Below, one piece after another: positions 35,135-43,459 of a DNA stretch of 49,521 bases. The notes below the pieces were generated by a model. That model worked only from the letters and a program-made list of their open reading frames with translations, searched no databases and was not told where the DNA came from. Numbering within the stretch: position 1 is the stretch's first letter; every line of letters starts with the position of its first letter. Source of the stretch: Gemmatimonadota bacterium (lineage in GTDB: Bacteria; Gemmatimonadota; Gemmatimonadetes; Longimicrobiales; Gaopeijiaceae); assembly GCA_022822445.1 (NCBI GenBank), contig JAJEBR010000110.1, positions 1 through 49,521 of the forward strand, written 5' to 3'. Made by a program: the position numbers and the translations under genes.

Positions 35135-36883
35135 ATGCCCATCGACCCCACCGCGTTCTGGAAGCGAGTCCATCTCGGCGAGGACACCGGCGTCGAACTG
35201 AAGGAGGTACGCTTGCGCGGACGGAAGGTCGCGGCCCCGAAGCGCAGCGACCTCGCCGACGGATTCGCCGCGTTCGCCAACTCGGGCGGCGGATGGTTCG
35301 TGCTCGGAGTCCGGGACGACCGCACCCACCAGGCATTGACGCCCGGCCAGCTCGATTCCGTGGCGGAGATGGTCACGGAGATTTGCGCGGACAACATTCA
35401 GCCTCCGCTCGACTACAGTCTCCAGCGAATGCCTGCGCCTGAGTCGGGGGACGGAGGGGTCCTGCTCGTCGACATTCCGCGCGGAGCGGAGGTGCATCGT
35501 TCGCCCGGCGGGTTCTTTCGGCGGCGTGGTGCCGGCAAGCGGCAAATCGAGACTGCCGAGCTTCGGCGGCTGCTCCAGGCGCGGGCCCGGTCGGACGAGA
35601 TTGGTGCTGACATGCAGCTGGTCGCCGACACGGGCGTGGAGTCTCTGGCGCCCGAGCATTGGCGCCGCTACGCCAGTTCGCGCTCGAGCGACAGTCCCGA
35701 GGTCATGCTGGGAAAGCTCAAGTTCCTCAAGGACGACGAACTTGGTACTCCCCGTGCGACCGTGGGCGGCATCCTGCTGGCATCGGACGACCCGCGGCGA
35801 TGGCTTCCGAACGCATACATTCAGGCCGTCTGCTACAGTGGCGGAACCAGGGACGGGAACCGGCAGCTCGATGCTCAGGACATCGGCGGTCCGCTGGACG
35901 AGCAGATTCGCGGCGCCATGCGTTTCGTCGTCCGAAACCGGCGGGTCGCCGCTCGCAAGGATCCCGCCCGCACGGACATCCCGCAGTACAGCGAGCGCGC
36001 GGTGTTCGAGGCAGTTGTGAACGCCGTGGTGCACCGGGACTACGGCGTCGCCGGTTCGCGGGTACGCCTGTTCATGTTCGATGACCGCCTGGAACTGATC
36101 TCGCCCGGAACGCTCGGCAACTCGCTTACGGTGGAGGACCTGCGGACGAGCCAGTTCACGAGAAACGAGCTACTGGCATCGCGCCTCGGCCAATGCCCGG
36201 TGGGCGATGTGCCGGGTTCCGCGGGCCGGCAACACTTCATCGAACGCCGCGGCGAGGGCATCGGCGTCATCGAGGATGAGACGGTCGCGCTCGCCGGAAG
36301 CAAGCCGGTCTTCGAACCCGTCGGTGACCGCGAGTTCAAGGTCACCCTGCCAGCGGCCAGTCCTCCTCTTCCCGATGGCCTTGCGACGCGGGTCGCGGTG
36401 CGGCAGGCCGACACCGGGGAGCCGCTGCGCGACGTGCATGTCGTCGTGCTTTACCCGAACAAGACCTACCTGGAGACGCGCACCGATGCGTTCGGACACG
36501 CGGACTTCGAACTCTACGCAGAGCTGCCTCTGACGGTCCTGTGCGCAGCGCCCGGCCTGCGCGCCCACGTCGAGCGGGTTCACCGTGGCGGCGAGGGGCT
36601 GACGGTCGAGATGAGGACCGCCGACAACGGGGGGTCAATGATCATAGCCCACCGGACCGGCCACCTGCCGGGAATAAAGGGACGGCTGAATCCCAAACTG
36701 GACAGGCTGGACCGCAGCTATCTCTACGCCGACAACGTGGCGATCGACGACGGGCGGCAGCAGCCCGTGTACTTCGCCCTAAACAAGCCCGTCCGCCTCA
36801 CCGACCCCCTCGGTGCGCGGGCCACGCTCTGGTTCCGGGAGATGCTGGGGTCCTCGTTCGTGTTTGACTATCGGTACGATTGA
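35135..36883 (+). CDS. Schlafen AlbA_2/HATPase_c_4 protein with C-terminal beta domain
   Basis: This 582-residue protein has three parts. The N-terminal AlbA_2 domain is clear: GVELKEVR, then ADGFAAFANSGGGWFVLGV, then FFRRRGAGKRQI. The middle ATPase-like half has PQYSERAVFEAVVNAVVHRDYG and LELISPGTLGN (HATPase_c_4). After about residue 410 the usual winged helix is replaced by a carboxypeptidase-regulatory-like beta domain (DTGEPLRDVHVVVLYPNKT) followed by a further 100 residues unlike the family. AlbA_2 proteins are nucleic-acid-linked regulators. A palindrome copy of the island type lies about 75 bp behind its stop. Confidence 0.75.
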   Translation: MPIDPTAFWKRVHLGEDTGVELKEVRLRGRKVAAPKRSDLADGFAAFANSGGGWFVLGVRDDRTHQALTPGQLDSVAEMVTEICADNIQPPLDYSLQRMPAPESGDGGVLLVDIPRGAEVHRSPGGFFRRRGAGKRQIETAELRRLLQARARSDEIGADMQLVADTGVESLAPEHWRRYASSRSSDSPEVMLGKLKFLKDDELGTPRATVGGILLASDDPRRWLPNAYIQAVCYSGGTRDGNRQLDAQDIGGPLDEQIRGAMRFVVRNRRVAARKDPARTDIPQYSERAVFEAVVNAVVHRDYGVAGSRVRLFMFDDRLELISPGTLGNSLTVEDLRTSQFTRNELLASRLGQCPVGDVPGSAGRQHFIERRGEGIGVIEDETVALAGSKPVFEPVGDREFKVTLPAASPPLPDGLATRVAVRQADTGEPLRDVHVVVLYPNKTYLETRTDAFGHADFELYAELPLTVLCAAPGLRAHVERVHRGGEGLTVEMRTADNGGSMIIAHRTGHLPGIKGRLNPKLDRLDRSYLYADNVAIDDGRQQPVYFALNKPVRLTDPLGARATLWFREMLGSSFVFDYRYD

Positions 36884-36947
36884 CCGCCGGACGGAACCCG
36901 GCGCCAGCGGGCCAGGCACGGAGCCCGGGCTGGGGTGGCATCTGCTA

Positions 36948-36976
36948 CTTGGTCAATCACTTGGTCAGTGACCATG
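36948..36976. promoter_or_regulatory. Palindrome copy between the AlbA_2 gene and the tricorn gene
   Basis: CTTGGTCA-G-TGACCATG (36960-36976) is a full consensus match. A perfect half-site CTTGGTCA (36948-36955) lies 12 bp before it, the same 12-bp step seen at 28.5 kb. It lies between two plus-strand genes and could serve the downstream gene or mark the end of the upstream one. Confidence 0.5.
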
Positions 36977-37141
36977 TCTGGCTTCGGAGAGACCCGACTC
37001 AGTGGTTGAGGACACAGATCGTGAAGCGAGATCGTGTCACCGACTGCCGGAGGGCTCACCGCCCCTTTGCGACCAAGCCCCCAACTACCAGCTTATCGAC
37101 ATCATCGACCACGCCTGCACACCAACCCGGAGCCCAAGCCG

Positions 37142-40100
37142 ATGTCTCGCCCCACCCGATCTCACTTCCGCCACCCCCTGTCTCCCCCCGTCCTCGCCCT
37201 CATCACCCTCACCCTCGCCCTCCCCCCCACCCCCGCCCACGCCCAGGGCACGCGCTTCCTGCGCCAGCCCGACGTGAGCGCCACCCACATCGTCTTCACG
37301 CACGCCAACGACCTCTGGAAGGTCGCGCGGGACGGCGGCGATGCGGTGCGCCTGACCAGCTCCGAGGGTGCCGAGACCGACGCCTCCTTCAGCCCGGACG
37401 GGCGCTGGATCGCGTTTACCGGCCAATACGAAGGCAACACCGACGTCTACCTGATGCCGGCCGGCGGCGGCGACCCCGTCCGCCTCACCTGGCACCCGTC
37501 GGCCGACGTGGCCCAGGGGTGGACCCCCGACGGCGACATCCTCTTCCGCTCCGGGCGCGACGGCGCCCCCACCCAGCTCTGGAAGTTCTACACCGTGCCC
37601 ACAGCGGGCGGCCTTCCCACGGCCCTCGCGCTCCCCCAGGCCTACCTCGGCGGCATGTCCGCCGACGGCGCCCGCATCGCCTACCAGGAGATCGGCTACT
37701 GGGACCCCGGGTGGCGCAACTACCGGGGCGGACAGGCGCAGCCGATCGGCATCGTGTCCACCTCGACCTGGGAACGCACGACGCCCCCCTGGGAGGGCGA
37801 GCGCCAGATGGACCCGGTCTGGATGGACGGCGTGGTCTACTACATGTCGGAGCGCGACTGGGCCAGCAACGTCTGGTCCTTCGACCCGGGCACCGGCGAG
37901 GAGCGGCAGGTCACGCACCACGCCGACTTCGACGTGATGTCCCTTGGGGCGGGCGACGGGGTGGTGGTCTACGAGCAGGCCGGCTACCTGCACGAGATCG
38001 ATCCGGCCACCGGTGCCTCGCGCCAGCTGGTCATCAACGTGGCCGGCGACATGAACTGGTCGCGCCCGCGGTGGGAGACGGTTCCGGCCGGCGGCCTGCG
38101 CGACGCCCGCCTGTCGCCGACCGGCAAGCGCGCGATCTTCGAATGGCGCGGCGAGCTCTTCAGCGTGCCGGCCGACGAGGGTTCGTGGCGCAACCTGACG
38201 CGCACCCCCGGGGTGGCCGATCGGCACCCGGTATGGTCGCCGGACGGGTCGCGTATCGCCTGGTTCAACGACGCCGGCGACGAGTACGGCCTGGTGATCG
38301 CCGACCAGGACGGGTCCAGCCAGCGCCGGATCGAGATCGCCGAGCCGTCCTTCCATTTCCGCCCGGAGTGGTCGCCGGACGGGACCCGGCTCGCCTTCAC
38401 CAACACCCACTACCAGGTGCTGGTGCTCGACTTGGAGTCGGGCGACATGCAGCATATCGACACCGACCGTTTCGCGCACCCGGAGCGCTCGATGAACCCG
38501 GTCTGGTCGCCGGACTCGCGCTGGCTGGCCTACGCCCGCCGCCTCGACAACCAGCTGCGCGCGATCTTCGTCCACGACACCGAATCGGGCGAGACGCACC
38601 AGTTCACCGACGGCATGTCCGACGCGATCTCGCCGGTGTGGGACGAGTCCGGCAAGTACCTCTACTTCCTGGCCTCCACCGACTACGGGCTCAACACCGG
38701 CTGGCTGGACATGACGTCGTACGACCGACCGGTGACGCGCACGCTCTATCTCGCGCTGCTCAGCGCCGACGAGCCGTCCCCCTTCCTGCCGCAGAGCGAT
38801 GAGGAGGAGAGTGGGGAAGGGGAGGAGGATGAAGGGGACGAAGGGGACGCCGAAGCGGGCGGATCCGGCCAGGGTGAACGGGGTGCCTCCGGCGACGGCG
38901 CGACCGGCCGCGGCGCCTCCAGCGACGACGCCCCCGAGGTCACCATCGACTTCGACGGCCTGCCCGACCGCATCATCGACGCTCCCGGAATGGGCACGGC
39001 CAACTATGCCGGTCTGGCCCCCGGTCCCGCCGGGACGGTCTTCGTCCTCGGAGGTGGCAGCGCTGCCCGCAAGTACTCCATCGAGGACCGCGACGACGAG
39101 GACTTCCTGGACAGCGGCGGCCGCGTCGCCATCTCCCACGACCGAAGCAGCATGCTCTACTACAGCGGCGGCTGGCGCATCGTGAGCACCGCGCGCGCCC
39201 CCTCCGGCGGCGATGGCGCACTCAGCCTGAACAACATGCGCGTCCGCGTCGAACCCACGGCCGAATACGCCCAGATGCTCCGCGACGGCTGGCGCTTCAT
39301 GCGCGATTTCCTCTACGTCGACAACCAGCACGGCGCCCCGTGGGACGACGTGTGGGACTGGTACTCGGCGTGGCTCCCGGACGTGCGCCACCGCTCCGAC
39401 TTCAACCACCTGCTCGACATGCTCTCGGGCGAGATCGCGGTCGGGCACTCGTATGTGAGCGGCGGCGACTACCCGGATCTGGAGAGCCCGCGCACCGGCC
39501 TGCTCGGCGCCGACCTGGAGGAGGACGGCGGGTTCTACCGCATTGCGCGCATCTACGACGGCGGCGACTGGACCCCCGGGCTCGCCGGCCCGCTCTCCCA
39601 CCCCGGAATGGACGTGAGCGAAGGCGACTACCTGCTCGCGATCGACGGGGCCGAGCTGCGCGCTCCCACCAACCCCTACCGCCTCCTCGAGGGCACCGCC
39701 GGGCGGGTCATCAGCCTGACCGTGGCGTCATCTCCCTCCGCCGACGACGCCCGCGACATCCTCGTCCAGCCTACCGGCAGCGAGGGCGCGCTCCGCCAAT
39801 GGGCCTGGGTCGACGCCAACCAGGCCCGCGTCGACGAGATGAGCGGGGGACGGCTCGCCTACGTCTGGCTCCCGAACACCGGCCAGGGCGGCTACCGCAA
39901 CTTCAACCGCATGTACTACGCCCAGCAGGACCGCGAGGGCGCGGTTATCGACGAGCGCAACAACGGCGGCGGCTCGGCGGCCGACTACATCGTCGACATG
40001 CTCGACCGCGACCTCACCGGCTACTTCAACTCGCGCGCCGGCGACCGCAAGCCGTGGACCCAGCCGATGGCCGCGCTTTTCGGACCCAAGGTCATGGTGA

Positions 40101-40480
40101 TCAACGAGCGGGCGGGCTCCGGCGGCGATCTGCTGCCGTATCTGTTCCGTTTCCGGGAAATCGGCCCGCTGGTGGGCACCAAGACCTGGGGCGGGTTGGT
40201 CGGCACCTGGGACACCCCGCCCCTTATCGACGGCGGTGGCTTCGTGGCGCCCCGGGGCGGCTTCTTCGATGTGAACGGGGAGTGGGCGGTGGAAGCCGAA
40301 GGCGTGGCCCCCGACATCGAAGTGCGCAACGATCCCGCCCCGGTGATCGCCGGCGGCGACCCGCAGCTGGAGGCGGCCGTGCGCGAGGCGCTGAGGCTTC
40401 TGGACAATGGTGGGAGGGTCACCTTAGAGGACGAGCCGCCGCCGCCGGTGCGGTGGAGGCGGCCGGGAAGGGGGCGGTGA
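37142..40480 (+). CDS. Exported tricorn-type protease (PD40 propeller plus S41 peptidase)
   Basis: This 1,112-residue protein starts at ATG 37142; its N-terminus is a signal peptide (VLALITLTLALPPTPAHAQ). The first 550 residues form TolB/PD40 propeller blades (repeated SPDGRWIAF, SPDGSRIAW, SPDSRWLAY units). A highly acidic Glu/Gly/Asp linker follows near residue 560. The C-terminal part has the tricorn core and PDZ regions and the S41 catalytic domain: DERNNGGGSA and NERAGSGGD, whose Ser (about residue 991) is the nucleophile. It lies alone in its orientation, with a convergent vapC behind. Likely a periplasmic peptidase degrading peptides in a large assembly. Confidence 0.88.
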   Translation: MSRPTRSHFRHPLSPPVLALITLTLALPPTPAHAQGTRFLRQPDVSATHIVFTHANDLWKVARDGGDAVRLTSSEGAETDASFSPDGRWIAFTGQYEGNTDVYLMPAGGGDPVRLTWHPSADVAQGWTPDGDILFRSGRDGAPTQLWKFYTVPTAGGLPTALALPQAYLGGMSADGARIAYQEIGYWDPGWRNYRGGQAQPIGIVSTSTWERTTPPWEGERQMDPVWMDGVVYYMSERDWASNVWSFDPGTGEERQVTHHADFDVMSLGAGDGVVVYEQAGYLHEIDPATGASRQLVINVAGDMNWSRPRWETVPAGGLRDARLSPTGKRAIFEWRGELFSVPADEGSWRNLTRTPGVADRHPVWSPDGSRIAWFNDAGDEYGLVIADQDGSSQRRIEIAEPSFHFRPEWSPDGTRLAFTNTHYQVLVLDLESGDMQHIDTDRFAHPERSMNPVWSPDSRWLAYARRLDNQLRAIFVHDTESGETHQFTDGMSDAISPVWDESGKYLYFLASTDYGLNTGWLDMTSYDRPVTRTLYLALLSADEPSPFLPQSDEEESGEGEEDEGDEGDAEAGGSGQGERGASGDGATGRGASSDDAPEVTIDFDGLPDRIIDAPGMGTANYAGLAPGPAGTVFVLGGGSAARKYSIEDRDDEDFLDSGGRVAISHDRSSMLYYSGGWRIVSTARAPSGGDGALSLNNMRVRVEPTAEYAQMLRDGWRFMRDFLYVDNQHGAPWDDVWDWYSAWLPDVRHRSDFNHLLDMLSGEIAVGHSYVSGGDYPDLESPRTGLLGADLEEDGGFYRIARIYDGGDWTPGLAGPLSHPGMDVSEGDYLLAIDGAELRAPTNPYRLLEGTAGRVISLTVASSPSADDARDILVQPTGSEGALRQWAWVDANQARVDEMSGGRLAYVWLPNTGQGGYRNFNRMYYAQQDREGAVIDERNNGGGSAADYIVDMLDRDLTGYFNSRAGDRKPWTQPMAALFGPKVMVINERAGSGGDLLPYLFRFREIGPLVGTKTWGGLVGTWDTPPLIDGGGFVAPRGGFFDVNGEWAVEAEGVAPDIEVRNDPAPVIAGGDPQLEAAVREALRLLDNGGRVTLEDEPPPPVRWRRPGRGR

Positions 40481-40495
40481 GCCGAGAGCGCGCCG

Positions 40496-40936
40496 TCAAT
40501 CGTCGGCCGCGTCCAGAAACTGCAGGCGCAGACCCTCGAAGCGCGCGAAATCGCGGTCATTCGTAAGCAGGACGGAAACGCCGTGCTGGCGGCAGAGGGC
40601 GGCGATCTGCGCGTCGAACGCCAGGTTGCCCCGCGCATCCGCCTGCCGGGCGATGGCCGTCAGCAGCTCGAAGAACCCGGATTCCGGCCACAGAATGCGA
40701 CACGCCGGCGCCGCGACGACCCGCTCGAGGAACTGAATCGCCTCGTCCAGCGTCGACGGCGGGTTGAAGACGCGACGGTGCGTCACCACGCGGATGAACT
40801 CCCCCGCGCAGAAGACGGGCAGGCCCCACAGCCCCGTCCCTTCGGCCAGCTCCACGAGCCTCCTTGCCGCGGCCGAGTGCTGTGCGGTTTCGGCCCGGTG
40901 GGCGTAGACCAGTACGTTGGTGTCAACGGCGATCAT
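40496..40936 (-). CDS. vapC: VapC-type PIN toxin
   Basis: This 146-residue protein begins MIAVDTNVLVYAHR (Asp5), with FCAGEFIRVVT (Glu), NLAFDAQIAALC and LLTNDRDFARF completing the PIN site. ATG 40936 overlaps the antitoxin stop (ATGA). The 3' end is convergent with the tricorn gene, 15 bp apart. Confidence 0.88.
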   Translation of the reverse strand: MIAVDTNVLVYAHRAETAQHSAAARRLVELAEGTGLWGLPVFCAGEFIRVVTHRRVFNPPSTLDEAIQFLERVVAAPACRILWPESGFFELLTAIARQADARGNLAFDAQIAALCRQHGVSVLLTNDRDFARFEGLRLQFLDAADD

Positions 40937-41166
40937 GCGCGGTCCAGCACATCGTACAGCGCGTCGCGGTCCGAGATGTCCACGTTCGGCGGCGCGTGGC
41001 CGCGAACGACCTTGAGATCCAGCTTGAAGGCGCGGTCGCATTCGGGGTCCATCAGACTGGCCCGCAGGGCGTCCTCCACGAACCGCGTGAGCGTGATGCC
41101 GTCCCGCGCTGCCCGCCTCTTGGCGCGCCGCAGAATGTGATCGTTCAGGTTGAGCGTCGTCTTCAT
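40933..41166 (-). CDS. vapB: RHH/VapB antitoxin
   Basis: This 77-residue protein begins MKTTLNLNDHILRRAKRRAA and continues ITLTRFVEDALRAS, an RHH VapB. The C-terminal part (APPNVDISDRDALYDVL) is the toxin-binding tail. Coupled to vapC by ATGA. Operator palindromes lie 27-66 bp upstream. Confidence 0.85.
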   Translation of the reverse strand: MKTTLNLNDHILRRAKRRAARDGITLTRFVEDALRASLMDPECDRAFKLDLKVVRGHAPPNVDISDRDALYDVLDRA

Positions 41167-41192
41167 GGGGTTCGCGTGGGTTGGACGGAGCA

Positions 41193-41232
41193 GATATGGT
41201 CAAGCCATATCAATATAGCCAGATATATGGCT
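41193..41232 (-). promoter_or_regulatory. AT-rich operator cluster of the vapBC module at 41 kb
   Basis: GATATGG-TCAAG-CCATATC (41193-41211) is a perfect 7-5-7 inverted repeat, followed by TAGCCA/TGGCTA arms (about 41216-41232). The patch is strikingly AT-rich against its surroundings and lies just upstream of the minus-strand vapB, as expected for the autoregulated promoter. Exact -10/-35 boxes were not resolved. Confidence 0.5.
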
Positions 41233-41414
41233 AGAGTGTCAATGTTTGCGGCAGACCCTGGCGAGCTGCGGCGCCCTTCCCCGGCGCCGCGCCGCGGCCG
41301 CCCCCCTCCGCTTGACGCACCCCCTGTCTCGCCGAAGACTGAACCTGTCACGCGCGCCGCGATGCCGTCCTTGGAGCCCGCGCCGCCGACACGACCCGCA
41401 ACCGGGAGACGACA

Positions 41415-41825
41415 ATGAAACGCTGGGGACTGTTTTTTCTGAGATTGACCACGGGCTGGCTGCTCGTCCTGTGGGGCATCGACAAGTTCCAGAACGTCGC
41501 GCACGGCCAGGCGGTCGCCGAGGCGTTCTACTTCGGCATCGGGACCCAGGCGGTGGTGCTGCAGATCTTCGGCGCCATCCAGATCCTGCTCGGGGCGCTG
41601 GTCATGCTGGGTCTGCAACGGCGAAGGGCCTACCCGGTGATGCTCGCGGTGCTGCTCTTCACCACAATCGGGGTCTGGAAGTCGATCATCGACCCGTGGG
41701 GATGGTTCCTCGACGGCTCGAACGTGCTCTTCTATCCGTCGGCGATCATCGCGGCGGGGGCGCTTTTACTGTGGGGCATGATCGACGAGGACGAGATGGC
41801 GCTGGACGCGAAGATGACATCATGA
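41415..41825 (+). CDS. DoxX-like small integral membrane protein
   Basis: This 136-residue protein starts at ATG 41415 behind GGGAG. It has four hydrophobic segments: LTTGWLLVLWGIDKF, VLQIFGAIQILLGALVML, VMLAVLLFTTIGVW and AIIAAGALLLW. This four-helix layout with an early Trp-Gly-Ile-Asp-Lys matches DoxX-like inner membrane proteins; substrate or partner unknown. Its last 30 codons are duplicated in degenerate form at 42628-42716. Confidence 0.72.
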   Translation: MKRWGLFFLRLTTGWLLVLWGIDKFQNVAHGQAVAEAFYFGIGTQAVVLQIFGAIQILLGALVMLGLQRRRAYPVMLAVLLFTTIGVWKSIIDPWGWFLDGSNVLFYPSAIIAAGALLLWGMIDEDEMALDAKMTS

Positions 41826-41831
41826 TGTGTT
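41739..41831 (+). repeat. Copy A of the DoxX 3'-end duplication, with operator palindrome
   Basis: The copy starts TCGGCGATCATCGCGGCGGG and runs through the doxX stop to a perfect palindrome ACATCATGATGT (41817-41828). Copy B is at 42628-42716 in the same orientation, before the RHH/VapC module. Confidence 0.7.
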
Positions 41832-41895
41832 GATCCGCCGGGCTGAGTCAGCTGTCGGTGACCCGCACCCGGAACGGTGAGCGTTTCCGCCGGCG

Positions 41896-42285
41896 TCAGG
41901 GCAGATCCCGCAGGGGAATGAGGAGCTCGCGGGCGGCGTTTGCCATTCGATTATCGTAGCTGGCCAGTTCGACGCGCTGGCCCCGGTCCCGGAGGAACTG
42001 GCATGATGCGAGGTGCAGCGCGTCGAGTGTGGGTACGGATACGGGAAACGGGTCGAGGGCACGCGACAGCACCACGGGGGCCAGCTCCAGCAACGAGATG
42101 CAAGCGATCACTTCCCGCGCGGCGTCCGCCCGCGATTCCGTCGCCTTGCGGGCGTGGAGGCGTGTCCAGAGTTCGTACTCGAGCAGACGGCTGGAGACGA
42201 GGGTCGCGGTCCAGAGCGAAGCGGGGGGTCGCCGGTCTTCCGCGAACAGGTGGGCCAGCACGACCGAGGTGTCCACGTAGATCAC
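41896..42285 (-). CDS. vapC: VapC-type PIN toxin
   Basis: This 129-residue protein begins MIYVDTSVVLAHLFAEDRR (Asp5); LLEYELWTRL supplies Glu, and VPTLDALHLASC and LASYDNRMA the C-terminal acids. ATGA overlap with the Phd antitoxin. A degenerate copy of its first ~19 codons lies at 43403-43459. Confidence 0.85.
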   Translation of the reverse strand: MIYVDTSVVLAHLFAEDRRPPASLWTATLVSSRLLEYELWTRLHARKATESRADAAREVIACISLLELAPVVLSRALDPFPVSVPTLDALHLASCQFLRDRGQRVELASYDNRMANAARELLIPLRDLP

Positions 42286-42575
42286 CGGTCGCTGCGGTCG
42301 CCTTCCAGTTCACCGAGCAACACGGAAAGCGCGGCCTCCGGTGGCCCGCCACGGGGCGGCTCGGATCCCGGCGAGAGTGCGGGCGTCAACCAGCCCTTCC
42401 GCACCGCATCGGCAAGCATGGCGTCCGCCAGGACGGGACTCCTGGTCGAACGCGGAGGGCCGATCTCGGCTACCACGCGGTCCCGGTCCGTGACGAGAAC
42501 GGTCTCGCCGCTGGCCGCCAGCCGCACGTACTCGCTGAGCTTGCTGTTCAACACCCTGATTCCGACAGATCGCAT
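42282..42575 (-). CDS. Phd-type antitoxin
   Basis: This 97-residue protein has an N-terminus VGIRVLNSKLSEYVRLAASG followed by VLVTDRDRVVAEI, a textbook Phd/YefM DNA-binding and dimerisation region. The C-terminus is the disordered toxin-binding part. ATG 42575 lies only five bases from a -10 element, with no Shine-Dalgarno, so translation is predicted leaderless. Confidence 0.85.
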   Translation of the reverse strand: MRSVGIRVLNSKLSEYVRLAASGETVLVTDRDRVVAEIGPPRSTRSPVLADAMLADAVRKGWLTPALSPGSEPPRGGPPEAALSVLLGELEGDRSDR

Positions 42576-42580
42576 GAAGG

Positions 42581-42610
42581 AACGTAGCTACTTGTCGCTA
42601 CTTGTGTCAA
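42581..42610 (-). promoter_or_regulatory. Leaderless promoter with tandem 10-bp operator repeats
   Basis: On the minus strand a perfect TTGACA (42605-42610) and TACGTT (42581-42586) are 18 bp apart. The spacer is filled by two direct copies of ACAAGTAGC (plus-strand GCTACTTGT at 42587 and 42597, 10-bp period), placing repressors on one DNA face over the promoter. The ATG at 42575 is the expected transcription start. Confidence 0.6.
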
Positions 42611-42627
42611 CGACCCGCGAGGCTGGA

Positions 42628-42716
42628 TCGGCGATCATCGCGGCGGGGGCGCTGGTGCTGTTGGGGGCGCGATCGACGAGAGACCAGCTGGCGTTGGACA
42701 TCATGATGTGCTGATG
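42628..42716 (+). pseudogene. Degenerate DoxX 3'-end (copy B)
   Basis: The frame reads SAIIAAGALVLLGA, then DQLALDIMM, matching the DoxX-like end SAIIAAGALLLWGM...MALDAKMTS. It has no start or upstream membrane segments. Its end contains ACATCATGATGT (42698-42709) and supplies the promoter of the next antitoxin. Confidence 0.7.
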
Positions 42717-42723
42717 TTATGAT
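42694..42723 (+). promoter_or_regulatory. Leaderless promoter of the RHH/VapC module
   Basis: TTGGAC (42694-42699) and TATGAT (42718-42723) are 18 bp apart. The perfect palindrome ACATCATGATGT (42698-42709) overlaps the -35 and spacer. Only eight bases separate the -10 from the ATG at 42732 and there is no Shine-Dalgarno. Confidence 0.6.
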
Positions 42724-42731
42724 GTCACACC

Positions 42732-42956
42732 ATGAGAACCACACTGACGCTGGACCCGGACATCTACCAGGCGGCCAGGAGCATCGCCCGGGAGCGCGGG
42801 GAGAGCATGGGCAAGGTGCTGTCCGCCCTGGCAAGAGCGGCGTTGCGGCCCCGCGAACACACGGCGCGCGCTGACGGCTTCCCCGTTTTCGACGTTCCGC
42901 CGGACACGCCGCCGCTCACCTCCGAGATGGTGCGCGACGCCCTGGAGGACCACTGA
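42732..42956 (+). CDS. vapB: RHH antitoxin (VapB type)
   Basis: This 74-residue protein begins MRTTLTLDPDIYQAARSIA and continues ESMGKVLSALARAAL, an RHH DNA-binding domain, then a Pro-rich toxin-binding tail (VFDVPPDTPPLTSEMVRDAL). TGA at 42954-42956 overlaps the unusual CTG start of the toxin gene. The operator palindrome is duplicated at the doxX stop, 0.9 kb upstream. Confidence 0.82.
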   Translation: MRTTLTLDPDIYQAARSIARERGESMGKVLSALARAALRPREHTARADGFPVFDVPPDTPPLTSEMVRDALEDH

Positions 42957-43402
42957 CGAAGCTCCTGGACGTCAACGTGCTCGTCGCGCTCGCGTGGCCG
43001 AACCATGTGCATCACGCCGCTGCCCACCGCTGGTTCCGGGCAAACCGGGAAGACGGATGGGCGACCTGCCCGCTGACAGAGTCCGGATTCGTACGGGTGT
43101 CGAGCAACCGGCGTGCGATACCGGAGGCGCGTGAGCCGCGCGAAGCCATCGCACTTCTCCAGCGGATCCGGGCGCTGGAGGGGCATGTCTTCTGGGCCGA
43201 TGACATCTCGCCGGCCGACGCTCTATCGACGCCGTTTACCCGCGTCACGGGCTACCGCCAGGTGACCGATGCGCATCTGCTCGCGCTGGCCATCCGCCAT
43301 GGAGGACGGCTGGCGACCTTCGACCGGCGCCTGGCTGGACTGGGAGCAGGGGACTGCGTGGACGCGTTGGAAGTAATCGGTATCGGGGGTTCGCCGGGCT
43401 GA
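42953..43402 (+). CDS. vapC: VapC-type PIN toxin with apparent CTG start
   Basis: This 149-residue PIN protein opens LLDVNVLVALAWPNHVHH with the first catalytic Asp at residue 6; LTESGFVRVSS, VTDAHLLALAI and LATFDRRL complete the site. No in-frame ATG, GTG or TTG exists upstream of that Asp; the first such codon (GTG 42977) would remove it. The codon at the expected place is CTG (42953), overlapping the antitoxin stop as CTGA where relatives have ATGA. So either CTG is used through translational coupling, which would lower toxin output, or the gene is a recent loss-of-start mutant. Confidence 0.75.
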   Translation: MTKLLDVNVLVALAWPNHVHHAAAHRWFRANREDGWATCPLTESGFVRVSSNRRAIPEAREPREAIALLQRIRALEGHVFWADDISPADALSTPFTRVTGYRQVTDAHLLALAIRHGGRLATFDRRLAGLGAGDCVDALEVIGIGGSPG

Positions 43403-43459
43403 GCAGGGGGTTCGCCGGTCTTCTGCGAACAAGTTGGCCAAAGCGACCGAGGAGTCAGT
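43403..43459 (-). pseudogene. VapC N-terminal fragment
   Basis: On the minus strand this reads TDSSVALANLFAEDRRTPCS, homologous to DTSVVLAHLFAEDRRPPAS at the start of the VapC encoded at 41896-42285. DNA identity is high over about 56 bases. The rest of the toxin is absent. The fragment abuts and includes the stop codon region of the LRR metalloprotease gene. Confidence 0.7.

Noticed and set aside
37085..39601. 838-codon open frame antisense to the tricorn gene
   Set aside because: It mirrors a gene with clear PD40 and S41 motifs. Long antisense frames are expected in GC-rich coding DNA, and the translation has low-complexity Val/Gly/Arg text with no motif.
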